Assembly: GCF_016093545.1 (NCBI RefSeq)
Contig: NZ_JADKYX010000002.1
Coordinates: forward strand, 434,001 to 498,000
DNA: 64,000 bases
Direction of reading: 5' to 3'
From: Massilia rhizosphaerae
Lineage (GTDB): Bacteria > Pseudomonadota > Gammaproteobacteria > Burkholderiales > Burkholderiaceae_D
The notes beneath the pieces are model-generated. The model made no database searches, had not been told where the DNA came from, and was given only the letters and a program-made list of their open reading frames with translations. Of this stretch, positions 7,777-15,988 are shown piece by piece (within the stretch, counting starts at the first letter, position 1; every line of letters begins with the position of its first letter). The position numbers were made by a program, and so were the translations under genes.

Positions 7777-9999
7777 TCAGGCCTGGAAGGCGAGCACGTT
7801 CGACGCGCCCGCCGGCAGCCCCTGCGTGCGCAGCACGTCGATGAAGCGCGGCAGCGGCATCGGACGGTGGTACAGATAGCCCTGCATCGTCAAGCAGCCG
7901 TTCGAGCGCAGGTAGCGCGCCTGCGACTCGGTCTCCACGCCTTCCGCGATCAGGTTCAGGCCCAGGCCGCGCGCGATCGAGATGATGGCCAGGACGACCG
8001 GATAGTGCCCGTGCTCGTCGTGGATCTCCTTGACGAACGACTGGTCGATCTTGATCGTGTGGACCGGGAAGCGGTGCAGATAGGCCAGCGACGAATAGCC
8101 GGTGCCGAAGTCGTCGATCGCGACCGAGACCCCCAGCTGCCCCAGCTTGTTCAGCTGCTCGATCGCGTGCTGCGGATTGCGGATGCAGATGTTCTCGGTG
8201 ATTTCGACTTCGATCTGGCTCGGCGCGATCCCGTAGCGCAGCAGCGCGTTGCGCATCTTTTCGTAGAAATCGCCGCGGTCGAGGTATTGCGGCGACAGGT
8301 TCAGCGACAGCCGCACCTGGTTGCCGCCGATGTTCTTCCACTGCAGCATGTCGCGGCACAGGGCGCCGATCATCCAGTCGGAGATCGGCAGCATCAGGCC
8401 GTTCTCTTCCGCGAACGGGAGGAATTCGCCGGGCGACACGACGCCGCGGGCCGGGTGGTTCCAGCGCATCAGCGCCTCGGCGCCGACGATGCGGCCGCTG
8501 ATGGCGTCGATCTGCGGCTGGTAGTACATCTCCAGCTCGTTGTTCTCGAGCGCGCGGCGCAGGCTCTGTTCCAGCGCGATCTTCTGGTGCGACACGTCCT
8601 GCATCGTCGGGTCGTAGAACGCGTGGCCGTTCTTGCCCTGTCCCTTGATCTGGTACATGGCGATGTCGGCGTGGCGCAGCAGCTCGTCGATCGATTCGCC
8701 GTGGCTCGGGTAGATCGCGATGCCGATCGACGCCGAGATGTGCACGGCGTGGCCGTCCAGGTCGAACGGCTCCTGCAGCACTTCGAGGAATTTGTCGGCT
8801 ACCATGCGCGCGTCGTCGCGGTCGCGCAGCTCGGGCAGCACGATCGTGAATTCGTCGCCGCCCTGGCGCGCCAGCGTGTCGCCTTTCCTCAAGCATTCCT
8901 TCAGGCGGCCGGCGGCCTGCTGCAGCAGTTCGTCGCCCTTCACGTGGCCGAGCGTGTCGTTGACGAGCTTGAAGCGGTCCAGGTCGATGAACATGACGGC
9001 GAGTTCCGTCTGCTTTCGCTTGGCCTGGATGACGGCGAGGCCGAGGCGGTCCTTGAACAGGATGCGGTTCGGCAGGTCGGTCAGGATGTCGTGGTAGGCC
9101 TGGTACGAGATGACTTCTTCGGCGCGCTTGCGGTCCGTGATGTCGCGCGCCACGCCGTAGGTGCCGTAGAACTCGAGCTTCTTGACCTCCTGGTCGGGCA
9201 CGTGCATGCCGATGGCGTTCAGCGAGATCGTCATCAGGGTGTTGTTGAACGTGCGTTCCTGGCTGGCGCCCGCGTGGCATTTCAGGCGCAGCTCGACGTT
9301 GCGCGAGGCGCGTTCGTCGACGCGGCGCTCGTTGAACACGTAGCGCGCGCGCTCCAGGTCTTCCTCGTGCACGAGGACCGAGTAATGCTGGCCGATGAGT
9401 TCTTCGCGCTTGTAGCCGAGCAGCTGGTAGGCGCGGTCGTTGATGAACGTGAAGCGGCCTTCGTGGTTCAGCGTGTAGATGATGTCCGGCGACGAATCCA
9501 CCAGGTAGCGGTACATCTTCTCCGAGTTTTCCAGCTGGTTGGCGATGCGCGCGTTGGCTTCTTCCAGGCGGCGCTGCTTCAGGGCGTTCGCCACCGTCGT
9601 GAGCAGCTCCTCGCGGCTGTACGGCTTGCGCAGGTAGTCGTAGGCGCCGCGTTTCAGCGCGCCGATGGCCGCGTCGATGCCGACCTCGCCGCTCATCACG
9701 ATGACATCCGATTCGATGCCCTTCGCGTTGATGAAGTCCATGATCTCGTGGCCGCCGATGTCGGGCAGGCGCAGGTCGAGCAGCACGAGGTCGAAGCGCA
9801 GGCGCGACAGGTGGGCGAGGGCTTCCGCGCCGGTGGCCGCCGTGACGAGCTGGTAGCCGCGGCCCTGCAGCAGATCGTGCAGCGACGCGAGCAGACGGGG
9901 TTCGTCGTCGACGAGCAGGAGCCTGGGCTGGTCGTTGCCGAGCGAGGTTTGCGTGTCGTGGGGGCTGGACGACGGTGCGCTGGCGGAGAATGGATTCAT
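7777..9999 (-). CDS. Response regulator with PAS, GGDEF and EAL domains (c-di-GMP turnover)
   Basis: A 740-residue cytoplasmic protein. A receiver domain (residues ~20-140) has the acidic pair LLVDDE, phosphoacceptor Asp in LLDLRLPD, and Lys in RKPY. A PAS/PAC segment follows (~145-280). The diguanylate cyclase domain has an intact GGDEF and an RKGD inhibitory-site motif five residues upstream. The EAL domain has EALMRW, EITEN, DDFGTGYSS, KIDQSFV and AEGVET, so both enzymatic sites look intact. I chose the ATG preceded by AAGG at 5 nt, seven bases after the stop of the HDOD-kinase gene, over a longer frame overlapping that gene. It is probably phosphorylated by that neighbouring kinase (inference). 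Confidence 0.93.
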   Translation of the reverse strand: MNPFSASAPSSSPHDTQTSLGNDQPRLLLVDDEPRLLASLHDLLQGRGYQLVTAATGAEALAHLSRLRFDLVLLDLRLPDIGGHEIMDFINAKGIESDVIVMSGEVGIDAAIGALKRGAYDYLRKPYSREELLTTVANALKQRRLEEANARIANQLENSEKMYRYLVDSSPDIIYTLNHEGRFTFINDRAYQLLGYKREELIGQHYSVLVHEEDLERARYVFNERRVDERASRNVELRLKCHAGASQERTFNNTLMTISLNAIGMHVPDQEVKKLEFYGTYGVARDITDRKRAEEVISYQAYHDILTDLPNRILFKDRLGLAVIQAKRKQTELAVMFIDLDRFKLVNDTLGHVKGDELLQQAAGRLKECLRKGDTLARQGGDEFTIVLPELRDRDDARMVADKFLEVLQEPFDLDGHAVHISASIGIAIYPSHGESIDELLRHADIAMYQIKGQGKNGHAFYDPTMQDVSHQKIALEQSLRRALENNELEMYYQPQIDAISGRIVGAEALMRWNHPARGVVSPGEFLPFAEENGLMLPISDWMIGALCRDMLQWKNIGGNQVRLSLNLSPQYLDRGDFYEKMRNALLRYGIAPSQIEVEITENICIRNPQHAIEQLNKLGQLGVSVAIDDFGTGYSSLAYLHRFPVHTIKIDQSFVKEIHDEHGHYPVVLAIISIARGLGLNLIAEGVETESQARYLRSNGCLTMQGYLYHRPMPLPRFIDVLRTQGLPAGASNVLAFQA

Positions 10000-10006
10000 T
10001 GTTACC

Positions 10007-12241
10007 TTATACGGATCCAAGCGCGCGCACCGGCTGCGGGGCCTGTGCGCCGGCGCCGGCATGCGCCGGCAGCAGGATTTCAAAACTGGTGCCGGTCGTG
10101 CCGCTGCGGCAGGCGATATGCCCGTTCAGCTTCTTCACCAGGCTGTGCACGATCGACAGGCCCAGGCCGTGATGCGGCCCTTCCTTGGTGCTCTTCACGG
10201 CCGAGAACAGATTGGCCAGCACCTCGCGCGACAGGCCCGGGCCGGTGTCGGAGACGACCAGTTCCAGGTACAGCCTGCGCTCGCGGTTGACGTGGCCGCG
10301 GTTGGCGATCTCGATGCGGCCGCCGCCGGCCGCCAGCGCCTCGATCGCGTTCTTGACGAGGTTCACGAGGATCTGCTTCAGGATGTCCGGATCGCCCTCG
10401 ATGCGGCTGTCGGCGTCAAGCATGCTGACGACGATCTCCACGTTCGCCGGAATGAAATTCGTCGTGCGGAACAGGCGCAGCACGTCGTCCACCACCCTGG
10501 CCACGTCCGCCGCCGGGGCGCCGTCCACCTTGGACATAGCGACGCCCGGCTGGATCTCCGTCAGGCTGCCCACCAGCTGGCCGACGCGGTCGATTTCCTC
10601 GTTCAGGATCGACAGCTCGGTGCTGACCGGTTCCTGGCGTTCCAGCTTGCTGTCCAGGACCGACAAGTAATTCTTGATGATGGCCAGCGGGTTGTTCACC
10701 TCGTGCACGACCCGGCGCGACGCCTCGCGGTATTCCTCGGCCACGTGGGCGAGCTGGCGGCGCGCGTGACCCCGCTCCGACATCGCCGTCTCCAACGCGC
10801 CCGCGGCCTGCGCGCCGAACGCGTGCAGGAAGCGCTCGCGCTTCTGGCAAGCCGGCAGCTGCCAGCCGGCGACGCCGCCGACCAGCACGCCGAGGCAGCG
10901 CGCGCCCGCGACGAGCGGCAGGCACACGAGCGACTCCGTGCCCAGCATGCGCAGCAGCTGTTCCTCGGCCAGCCCGAGCGGGCGGCCGTCGCGGCGGACG
11001 AAGCCCATGCGCCGGTCCAGCGCGGCCTGCGCGACGGCGCCGCCCTTCGCCAGCGGAATCGTGAACTCGGCGATGCGTTGCTGGTTCGCGGTCGGCGCGC
11101 CGACGAGGGCCTGCCCCGTCGGATTCTCCAGCAGCACGACGGCGTTCTCGAAATCGAACAGGATGCGCGCCGAGCGCGTCATCGCTTCCAGCAGCCCGGG
11201 TTCGCCTTGCTGGCGCGCGAACGTCTGGCCCACTTCGGACACGAGCACGAGGTTGCGGACCTCTTCGGACAGGCGCTGCTGCACGGGATCGACGGGCGGC
11301 GGCGGCGCGAACGCCGGCAGGGCCGGCAGGTCGTCGGCGCCCGCGAGGTCGATGCCGAGGTGGACGGCGGCCTTCTCGACCTGGCGCGCGGCCATGGTCA
11401 ACAGCGCCTCGGGCGCGTCCGGATCGAGGCCGCACAGGGCGCGCGCCTCGTCCACGAGCGTGTCGTCGTCGGCATGGCTGGACAGCACGTGGGCCACGCG
11501 CACGATGCGGATCAGGGGATGCGCCGCTTCCAGGCGCGCGCTCGGCTCATGGTGGTACAGCACGGAATCCGCGAGGAAGGAGTCGAGCTGCCAGCGCTCG
11601 ATCAGCCAGGCGCCCGCTTCGGCATGCGTGATCTGCAGGGTGCGCTGCTCGACGGCGCACAGGTCCTCGTCGTCGCGCGCCGTGAAGTTGAATCCGTATT
11701 CCTTGGGCGCCGTCGCCAGCAGCGCGAGGCGGCCGACGTTGTGCAGCAGGCCGGCGAGATAGGCTTCTTCCGGCTGCGCGTATTCCATGCGGCGCGCCAC
11801 TTCGCGCGCCAGCACGGCGGCCGTCAGCGAATTCTTCCAGAACGCGCGCAGGTCCGTGGCACCCGAATTCGGGAAGCTGTTGAAGGTCTGGAACACGGAA
11901 TCGCTGATGACCAGCGTCTTGATCATGTCCGTGCCCAGCGCCACCATGGCCTGCTCGAGATTCGGCTGGCGGCTGTTGCGGTGGTAGGCCGAGCTGTTGG
12001 CGACGGTGAGGATCTTGCCGGTCATGCCGGCATCCTTGGCAACCAGCGCGGCCAGCTCCGGCATGCCCAGATCGTCCGCCTGCAGGTGCGCAAGCAGCTT
12101 GATGAGGATCTGCGGCATGGCCGGCAAACGCGCAATCAGCAGTCGGTTGCGGATGTCCTGTTCTGGTTGATGTATGGATTCAAGCACGGCCGCCAACTTG
12201 GTTTCTGGGTGATGGCCGCCTTCCCCGCTGGGGGCTGCCAC
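10007..12241 (-). CDS. HDOD-GAF-histidine kinase hybrid sensor
   Basis: A 744-residue protein with no obvious membrane segments. The N-terminal HDOD domain (~residues 25-230; LLIARLPAMPQILIKLL, AKDAGMTGKILTVANSS, EEAYLAGLLHNVGRLALLA) is followed by a GAF domain (~330-480) and a kinase core. The kinase has an H-box VHEVNNPLAIIKNYLSVLD, N-box LVKNAIEALAAGG, G1 VSDTGPGLSRE and G2 HHGLGLSIV, so it should be active. It heads an operon with the receiver-GGDEF-EAL protein, its likely partner. The start is a GTG with no good ribosome site; a GTG 18 codons in is an alternative. Confidence 0.9.
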   Translation of the reverse strand: MAAPSGEGGHHPETKLAAVLESIHQPEQDIRNRLLIARLPAMPQILIKLLAHLQADDLGMPELAALVAKDAGMTGKILTVANSSAYHRNSRQPNLEQAMVALGTDMIKTLVISDSVFQTFNSFPNSGATDLRAFWKNSLTAAVLAREVARRMEYAQPEEAYLAGLLHNVGRLALLATAPKEYGFNFTARDDEDLCAVEQRTLQITHAEAGAWLIERWQLDSFLADSVLYHHEPSARLEAAHPLIRIVRVAHVLSSHADDDTLVDEARALCGLDPDAPEALLTMAARQVEKAAVHLGIDLAGADDLPALPAFAPPPPVDPVQQRLSEEVRNLVLVSEVGQTFARQQGEPGLLEAMTRSARILFDFENAVVLLENPTGQALVGAPTANQQRIAEFTIPLAKGGAVAQAALDRRMGFVRRDGRPLGLAEEQLLRMLGTESLVCLPLVAGARCLGVLVGGVAGWQLPACQKRERFLHAFGAQAAGALETAMSERGHARRQLAHVAEEYREASRRVVHEVNNPLAIIKNYLSVLDSKLERQEPVSTELSILNEEIDRVGQLVGSLTEIQPGVAMSKVDGAPAADVARVVDDVLRLFRTTNFIPANVEIVVSMLDADSRIEGDPDILKQILVNLVKNAIEALAAGGGRIEIANRGHVNRERRLYLELVVSDTGPGLSREVLANLFSAVKSTKEGPHHGLGLSIVHSLVKKLNGHIACRSGTTGTSFEILLPAHAGAGAQAPQPVRALGSV

Positions 12242-12590
12242 AGTGTTCGTTTTTGCGGTCCCTGGAATAAAATATTTTTTACATCATTATTCCAAGCATG
12301 AAAAACTTATCTTAGCATATATACATTTCTGACCGGGAACAACATTTTCCGTGAAATTTGACGCATTTTAGAGTCACGGTTCGACTTGATCGTATTGACA
12401 AAGCGCAAACTCAACGTCGATTAGTAATTGTCCGACATCATATCTGCTAAGAAGCCGGACTGGACGGGAATTATATTGCCATCGTGAGTATTCGTGAGTA
12501 TTTGCGCATGGAAAGGCCGTTGCCATGAGGCCATGAGATTTCTCAGCGTCAAATACTCTTGCGTGCCCCGCGCGATCGCCGCCGCGGCCT
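12242..12590. other. AT-rich intergenic region between HDOD-kinase and MFS genes
   Basis: This 349-bp stretch is much more AT-rich than its surroundings and holds no convincing gene. It contains an inverted repeat TGGAATAA/TTATTCCA (12263-12294, 16-nt spacer) just upstream of the leftward HDOD-kinase gene, so that gene's promoter is probably here. It also has a tandem duplication of CGTGAGTATT (12483-12502). A short leftward open frame across 12421-12762 mostly overlaps the MFS gene and looks spurious. Confidence 0.6.
12263..12294. promoter_or_regulatory. Inverted repeat upstream of HDOD-kinase gene, possible operator
   Basis: TGGAATAA and TTATTCCA form perfect 8-bp arms around a 16-nt AT-rich spacer, 22 bp upstream of the HDOD-kinase start. 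The position suggests a regulator site overlapping the promoter. No specific regulator is recognised. Confidence 0.35.
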
Positions 12591-13865
12591 TCAGGCCAGC
12601 GCCTTGTAGCGGCGGTACTGGCGTGACGTCATCCAGCACGCCAGCGACGCCAGCGCGAACACGGCCTGGCCGAGGGCCATCGCGAACACGGAATGCGTCA
12701 GCGCCGGCGCGATGATGCCGGCCACCAGCGCACCCATCAGCGTCGTGACGAACGACTGGCACGACGCGACGGTGCCGCGGATGTGCGGGAACAGGTCGAG
12801 GGCCAGCAAGGTGGCGCTCGGGTTGATGATGGAACTGCCGAAGTTATAGAAGAACATCGGCAGCACGGTCCACGGCAGCGCCGGCGGCAGCACGGCGTGG
12901 TACGCGACGGTGCCGGTGACGGCGGCCAGCATGAACGCGTAGCCGATGCCGATCTGGCGCGAGAACGTCATCTTCCCCGCCAGCCGGTTGGCGGCGAGCG
13001 CACCGAGGAAGATGCCGCTCACGGCCGGCACGAACAGCCAGGCGAATTGCGACGGCCCCAGATGCAGGTGCACGGGCAGCAGCACCGGCGCGCCGGCGAT
13101 GAACAGGAACATGCCGCCGAAATTGAAGGCGACGATGCCCGACTTCATCTGGAACAGCACGGAGCTGAAGATGTCCCAGTAGCTGCGCGCCAGGAAGCGC
13201 GGATTGAACGGCTGGCGGCGCTCCACGGGCATCGTCTCCGGCAGGTGCTGCCAGCACACCCACCACAGCACGACCGAAAACGCGAGCAGGCCGAGGAAGA
13301 TCGAACGCCAGTCGAACGCGGCCACGATCCATCCTCCCAGCACGGGCGCGATGGCCGGCGCGATGGAGAAGATCATCGTCACCATCGACAGCAGGCGCGC
13401 GGCCGCCGCGTCCGAATACAGGTCGCGGATGATCGCCCGTCCGACGACGACGCCGGCGCCGGCCGAGATGCCCTGCATGATCCGGAAGATCCACAGATAG
13501 TGCACGGAATGCGCGGATGCGCAGCCGAGCGTGCCGACCGCGAACACGATCAACCCGACGAGAACCACGTTGCGCCGCCCGAACGCGTCCGACAGCGCCC
13601 CATGCCACAACGACATCGCCGCGAAGGCCAGCATGTACGCCGTCAGCGTCTGCTGGACCTCCAGGCCGGACGCTTGCAGCGACCTCTGGATCGCGGGGAA
13701 CGCGGGCAGGTAGGCGTCGACCGAAAACGGCCCCAGCATCGACAGCGCGGCCAGCAGCGATGCGAGGCCGCCGGCCGACAGCATCGTGATCTTGTGCGGC
13801 GTCGGCAGCGGGACCGGGATGACGGGGTCTTTCGGCAGGTTGTCCGGTTCGGGTTCGGGCAGCAT
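12591..13865 (-). CDS. Bcr/CflA family multidrug efflux MFS transporter
   Basis: A 424-residue inner-membrane protein with about 12 hydrophobic segments. Family marks are GPFSVDAYLPAFPAIQ in the first helix region, WHGALSDAFGRRNVVL (the MFS motif A loop), RIMQGISAGAGVVVGRAIIRD and IAPAIAPVLGGWI (motif C-like), as in Bcr/CflA drug/H+ antiporters. The start used leaves an extra ~28-residue Pro-rich cytoplasmic N-terminus; an internal Met at residue 28 (MLSAGG) would remove it. The ATG lies 3 bp after the stop of the THUMP methyltransferase gene, so the two are probably co-transcribed. Substrate unknown. Confidence 0.88.
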   Translation of the reverse strand: MLPEPEPDNLPKDPVIPVPLPTPHKITMLSAGGLASLLAALSMLGPFSVDAYLPAFPAIQRSLQASGLEVQQTLTAYMLAFAAMSLWHGALSDAFGRRNVVLVGLIVFAVGTLGCASAHSVHYLWIFRIMQGISAGAGVVVGRAIIRDLYSDAAAARLLSMVTMIFSIAPAIAPVLGGWIVAAFDWRSIFLGLLAFSVVLWWVCWQHLPETMPVERRQPFNPRFLARSYWDIFSSVLFQMKSGIVAFNFGGMFLFIAGAPVLLPVHLHLGPSQFAWLFVPAVSGIFLGALAANRLAGKMTFSRQIGIGYAFMLAAVTGTVAYHAVLPPALPWTVLPMFFYNFGSSIINPSATLLALDLFPHIRGTVASCQSFVTTLMGALVAGIIAPALTHSVFAMALGQAVFALASLACWMTSRQYRRYKALA

Positions 13866-13868
13866 CGA

Positions 13869-15077
13869 TCAGTCGTCTTTCGGTTTTGCGGAGTCGCGCC
13901 GATTGAAGCCGGCGACCATGTCGAAGCGGAACAGGCGGCATTCGAGGGCGCCGTTGAAGAACGGCGTCTTGCGCGATTCCTTCAGGCGCAGCAGCTTGGG
14001 CAGGCCCAGGTCGGCCGTGAACAGGTACACCGTCCAGCCGGCGAAGCGCTGCTTCAGCGTGGCGGAGAGCTGCTGGTAGAAGCCGGCGGCCATCTCGTCC
14101 TGCGGCATGGTCGAATCGCCGCGCACGCCGATCCGCTCGCCGTACGGGGGGTTGGTCAACAGGATGCCGGGCGTGGGCACGGGCGGCTGCACCTGCTGCG
14201 CCTCGATCTGCTTCAGCGGCACCTCGAACAGGATGCCGGCCGAGCGCAGGTTGTGGCGCGTCATCGCGACCATGTCGCCGGAGATGTCGGAGCCGAAGAT
14301 CGTCGGTTCGGCCGGCAGCGGGTTCGGCTTGATCGCCGTCTTCATCTCTTGCCAGGCCTTGGCATTGAAATTCTTGAATTTCTCGAACGCGAAGCGGCGG
14401 CGGGCGCCGGGCGGAATGCCCTGCACCATCTGCGCGGCCTCGATCAGGATCGTGCCCGAGCCGCACATCGGATCGAACAGCGGCACGCCCGGCTTCCATC
14501 CCGCCACGCGCAGCAGGCCGGCGGCCAGGTTCTCGCGCAGCGGCGCATCGCCCGTCTCTTCGCGCCAGCCGCGCTTGAACAGCGCTTCGCCGGACGTGTC
14601 CAGATAGATCGTGAAGTTGCGCTGGTCGAGGAAGCCCATGATGCGCATGTCCGGCGTGCGCGTGTTGACGGACGGGCGGCGGCCGAACTGGTCGCGGAAG
14701 CGGTCGCACACGGCGTCCTTGATCTTCAACGTGGTGAACTCGAGGCTCGTCAGCGGCGACTTGATGGCGGTGATGTCGACGCGGATCGTGTGGTCGACGC
14801 CGAACCAGTCTTCCCACGGCTGCTCGAGCACGAGGTCGTAGATGTCGTTCTCGTTGGCGTACGTGCGGTTGGCGACGCGCAGCAGCACGCGCGATGCGAT
14901 GCGCGAATGGAGGTTGATGCGATACGCGTCGGCATCCGTCCCCGAGCAGTGCACACCGCCCGGCACCTGGTTGTGCACCTTCAGCGACGTGCTGCCGGTG
15001 GTCTGTGCGATCTCGGCCAGCTCGTCGGCCAGCGCCTGTTCCATGCCGCGCGGGCAGGGGCAAAAGTAGGAAGTCAT
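13869..15077 (-). CDS. THUMP domain class I SAM-dependent RNA methyltransferase (RlmL N-domain type)
   Basis: A 402-residue protein with an N-terminal ferredoxin-like/THUMP region (~1-160) and a Rossmann methyltransferase domain. DPMCGSGTILIEAA is the SAM-binding motif I and TNPPYGERIG the catalytic NPPY motif IV. It matches the N-terminal half of E. coli RlmL (23S rRNA m2G2445 methyltransferase) without the RlmK half, as is usual in betaproteobacteria, so 23S rRNA guanine-N2 methylation is likely. An AAAGGG lies 8-9 nt upstream of the ATG. It is followed after 3 bp by the Bcr/CflA transporter. Confidence 0.88.
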   Translation of the reverse strand: MTSYFCPCPRGMEQALADELAEIAQTTGSTSLKVHNQVPGGVHCSGTDADAYRINLHSRIASRVLLRVANRTYANENDIYDLVLEQPWEDWFGVDHTIRVDITAIKSPLTSLEFTTLKIKDAVCDRFRDQFGRRPSVNTRTPDMRIMGFLDQRNFTIYLDTSGEALFKRGWREETGDAPLRENLAAGLLRVAGWKPGVPLFDPMCGSGTILIEAAQMVQGIPPGARRRFAFEKFKNFNAKAWQEMKTAIKPNPLPAEPTIFGSDISGDMVAMTRHNLRSAGILFEVPLKQIEAQQVQPPVPTPGILLTNPPYGERIGVRGDSTMPQDEMAAGFYQQLSATLKQRFAGWTVYLFTADLGLPKLLRLKESRKTPFFNGALECRLFRFDMVAGFNRRDSAKPKDD

Positions 15078-15106
15078 GGGGAACCCTTTATCCGTAGCTA
15101 AAACAT

Positions 15107-15178
15107 TCAGGGTCAGAGCCCGAATTTCAAAACACTCGGGGTCGGAGCCCGAATTTCATGGGTGGGCTCTGACCCCGA
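15107..15178. repeat. TCGGGGTCAGAGC-type repeats, array 1 (3 copies)
   Basis: Three copies of the 13-bp word lie between the HemJ-like and THUMP genes: TCAGGGTCAGAGC (15107-15119), TCGGGGTCGGAGC (15136-15148), and an exact copy inverted (15166-15178). The first two differ from the consensus by one base each. The flank CCGAATTTC also recurs. The same word appears in two other places in the window. Confidence 0.85.
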
Positions 15179-15192
15179 CTGACTAAAAAGAA

Positions 15193-15222
15193 GCGGCCGG
15201 GATCAGGCCCGGCCGCCGATGA
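15193..15222 (-). terminator. Rho-independent terminator of the hemJ-like gene
   Basis: A perfect 9-bp GC-only stem (GCGGCCGGG/CCCGGCCGC, loop of 6) is followed on the minus strand by TTCTTTTT. It lies about 30 bp downstream of the leftward hemJ-like stop codon. Confidence 0.8.
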
Positions 15223-15245
15223 ATCATTGTATGTTGCTCGTACTA

Positions 15246-15659
15246 TCAGAACGGCTTCACGACCACCAGGATCACGATCGCCAGCAGCAGCAACACCGGC
15301 ACCTCGTTGAACACGCGGAACCATTTATGGCTACGCGTATTGACGCCGAGTTCGAACTTTTTCAGCAGCGATCCGCACGCATGATGGTAGCCGATCACGA
15401 GGATCACGAGCGCCAATTTCGCATGCAGCCAGCCGCCCCGGATGCCGAAGCCCAGCCACAGCCACAGGCCCAGCAACAGGGCCGGCACCGCCAGCATCGT
15501 CGTGAAGCGGTACAGCCGGCGCGCCATCCCGATCAGGCGCTCGATCACGGCCGGATTGCGTTCCTGGGCCAGGTTCACATAGATGCGCGGCAGGTAGAAC
15601 AGGCCTGCGAACCACGAGGCGACGAAGACAATGTGCAGCGCTTTGATCCAGAGGTACAT
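15246..15659 (-). CDS. hemJ: HemJ/CopD family membrane protein, probable protoporphyrinogen oxidase
   Basis: A 137-residue protein with four hydrophobic segments. It begins MYLWIKALHIVFVASWFAGL and continues FYLPRIYVN, as in the HemJ (UPF0093) family; the family-conserved His lies in the first helix (ALHI), and the later GGWLHAKLALV segment carries another conserved His-Lys pair. HemJ oxidises protoporphyrinogen IX to protoporphyrin IX in the inner membrane during heme synthesis. AAGGA precedes the ATG at 6-7 nt, and a strong terminator follows the gene. It stands alone between two repeat arrays. A general CopD-family label is the cautious alternative. Confidence 0.8.
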   Translation of the reverse strand: MYLWIKALHIVFVASWFAGLFYLPRIYVNLAQERNPAVIERLIGMARRLYRFTTMLAVPALLLGLWLWLGFGIRGGWLHAKLALVILVIGYHHACGSLLKKFELGVNTRSHKWFRVFNEVPVLLLLAIVILVVVKPF

Positions 15660-15988
15660 GCCATTCCTTTATTTCCGAAATTCGGGGTCAGAGCATAAAT
15701 TCGGGGTCAGAGCACCTTTTCGCGCAATGTCGCGCGAACATCACCCGCAGGCAGAGACAAGCGCCTTCCCTCTTTGCCGATGCGTCGGCGGTGCGGTCCG
15801 GCGCTCTGAAAGGACTCGCAAACAATTGCCCCCAAAAGGGCTCTGACCCCGAATTTGCCGAAAATGTGCTCTGACCCCGAATTTTGGCCCCAATTTGATC
15901 AGTCGGGGTCAGAGCACACCCGAAGATCAGTCGGGGTCAGAGCGCACCCGAGAAATTCGCGCTCTGACCCCGATTATTTAGATTCCGA
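15660..15988. repeat. TCGGGGTCAGAGC repeats, array 2 (7 copies in alternating orientation)
   Basis: Seven exact copies fill the gap between proA and the HemJ-like gene: forward at 15682 and 15701, reverse at 15840 and 15868, forward at 15903 and 15931, reverse at 15961. Pairs are mostly spaced 28 bp apart, and the first forward and reverse pairs flank a ~126-bp unique core. The last copy abuts the proA stop, and CGATTATTTA is duplicated at 15971 and 15986 across that stop. There is no ORF. The layout resembles REP/BIME-like elements. Confidence 0.85.

Noticed and set aside
6148..10290. Very long open frame on the plus strand opposite the SEL1 and GGDEF-EAL genes
   Set aside because: It lies exactly antisense to well-recognised genes, has no family motifs, and is rich in Arg, Ala, Val and His, as expected from the mirror of GC-rich codons.
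12421..12762. Short leftward open frame between the MFS and HDOD-kinase genes
   Set aside because: It mostly overlaps the end of the MFS gene in another frame and has no ribosome site or recognisable motif.
15660..15988. Repeat array considered as a CRISPR
   Set aside because: Repeats are only 13 bp, change orientation, and have uneven spacing (19, 28 and over 100 bp); no cas genes are near.
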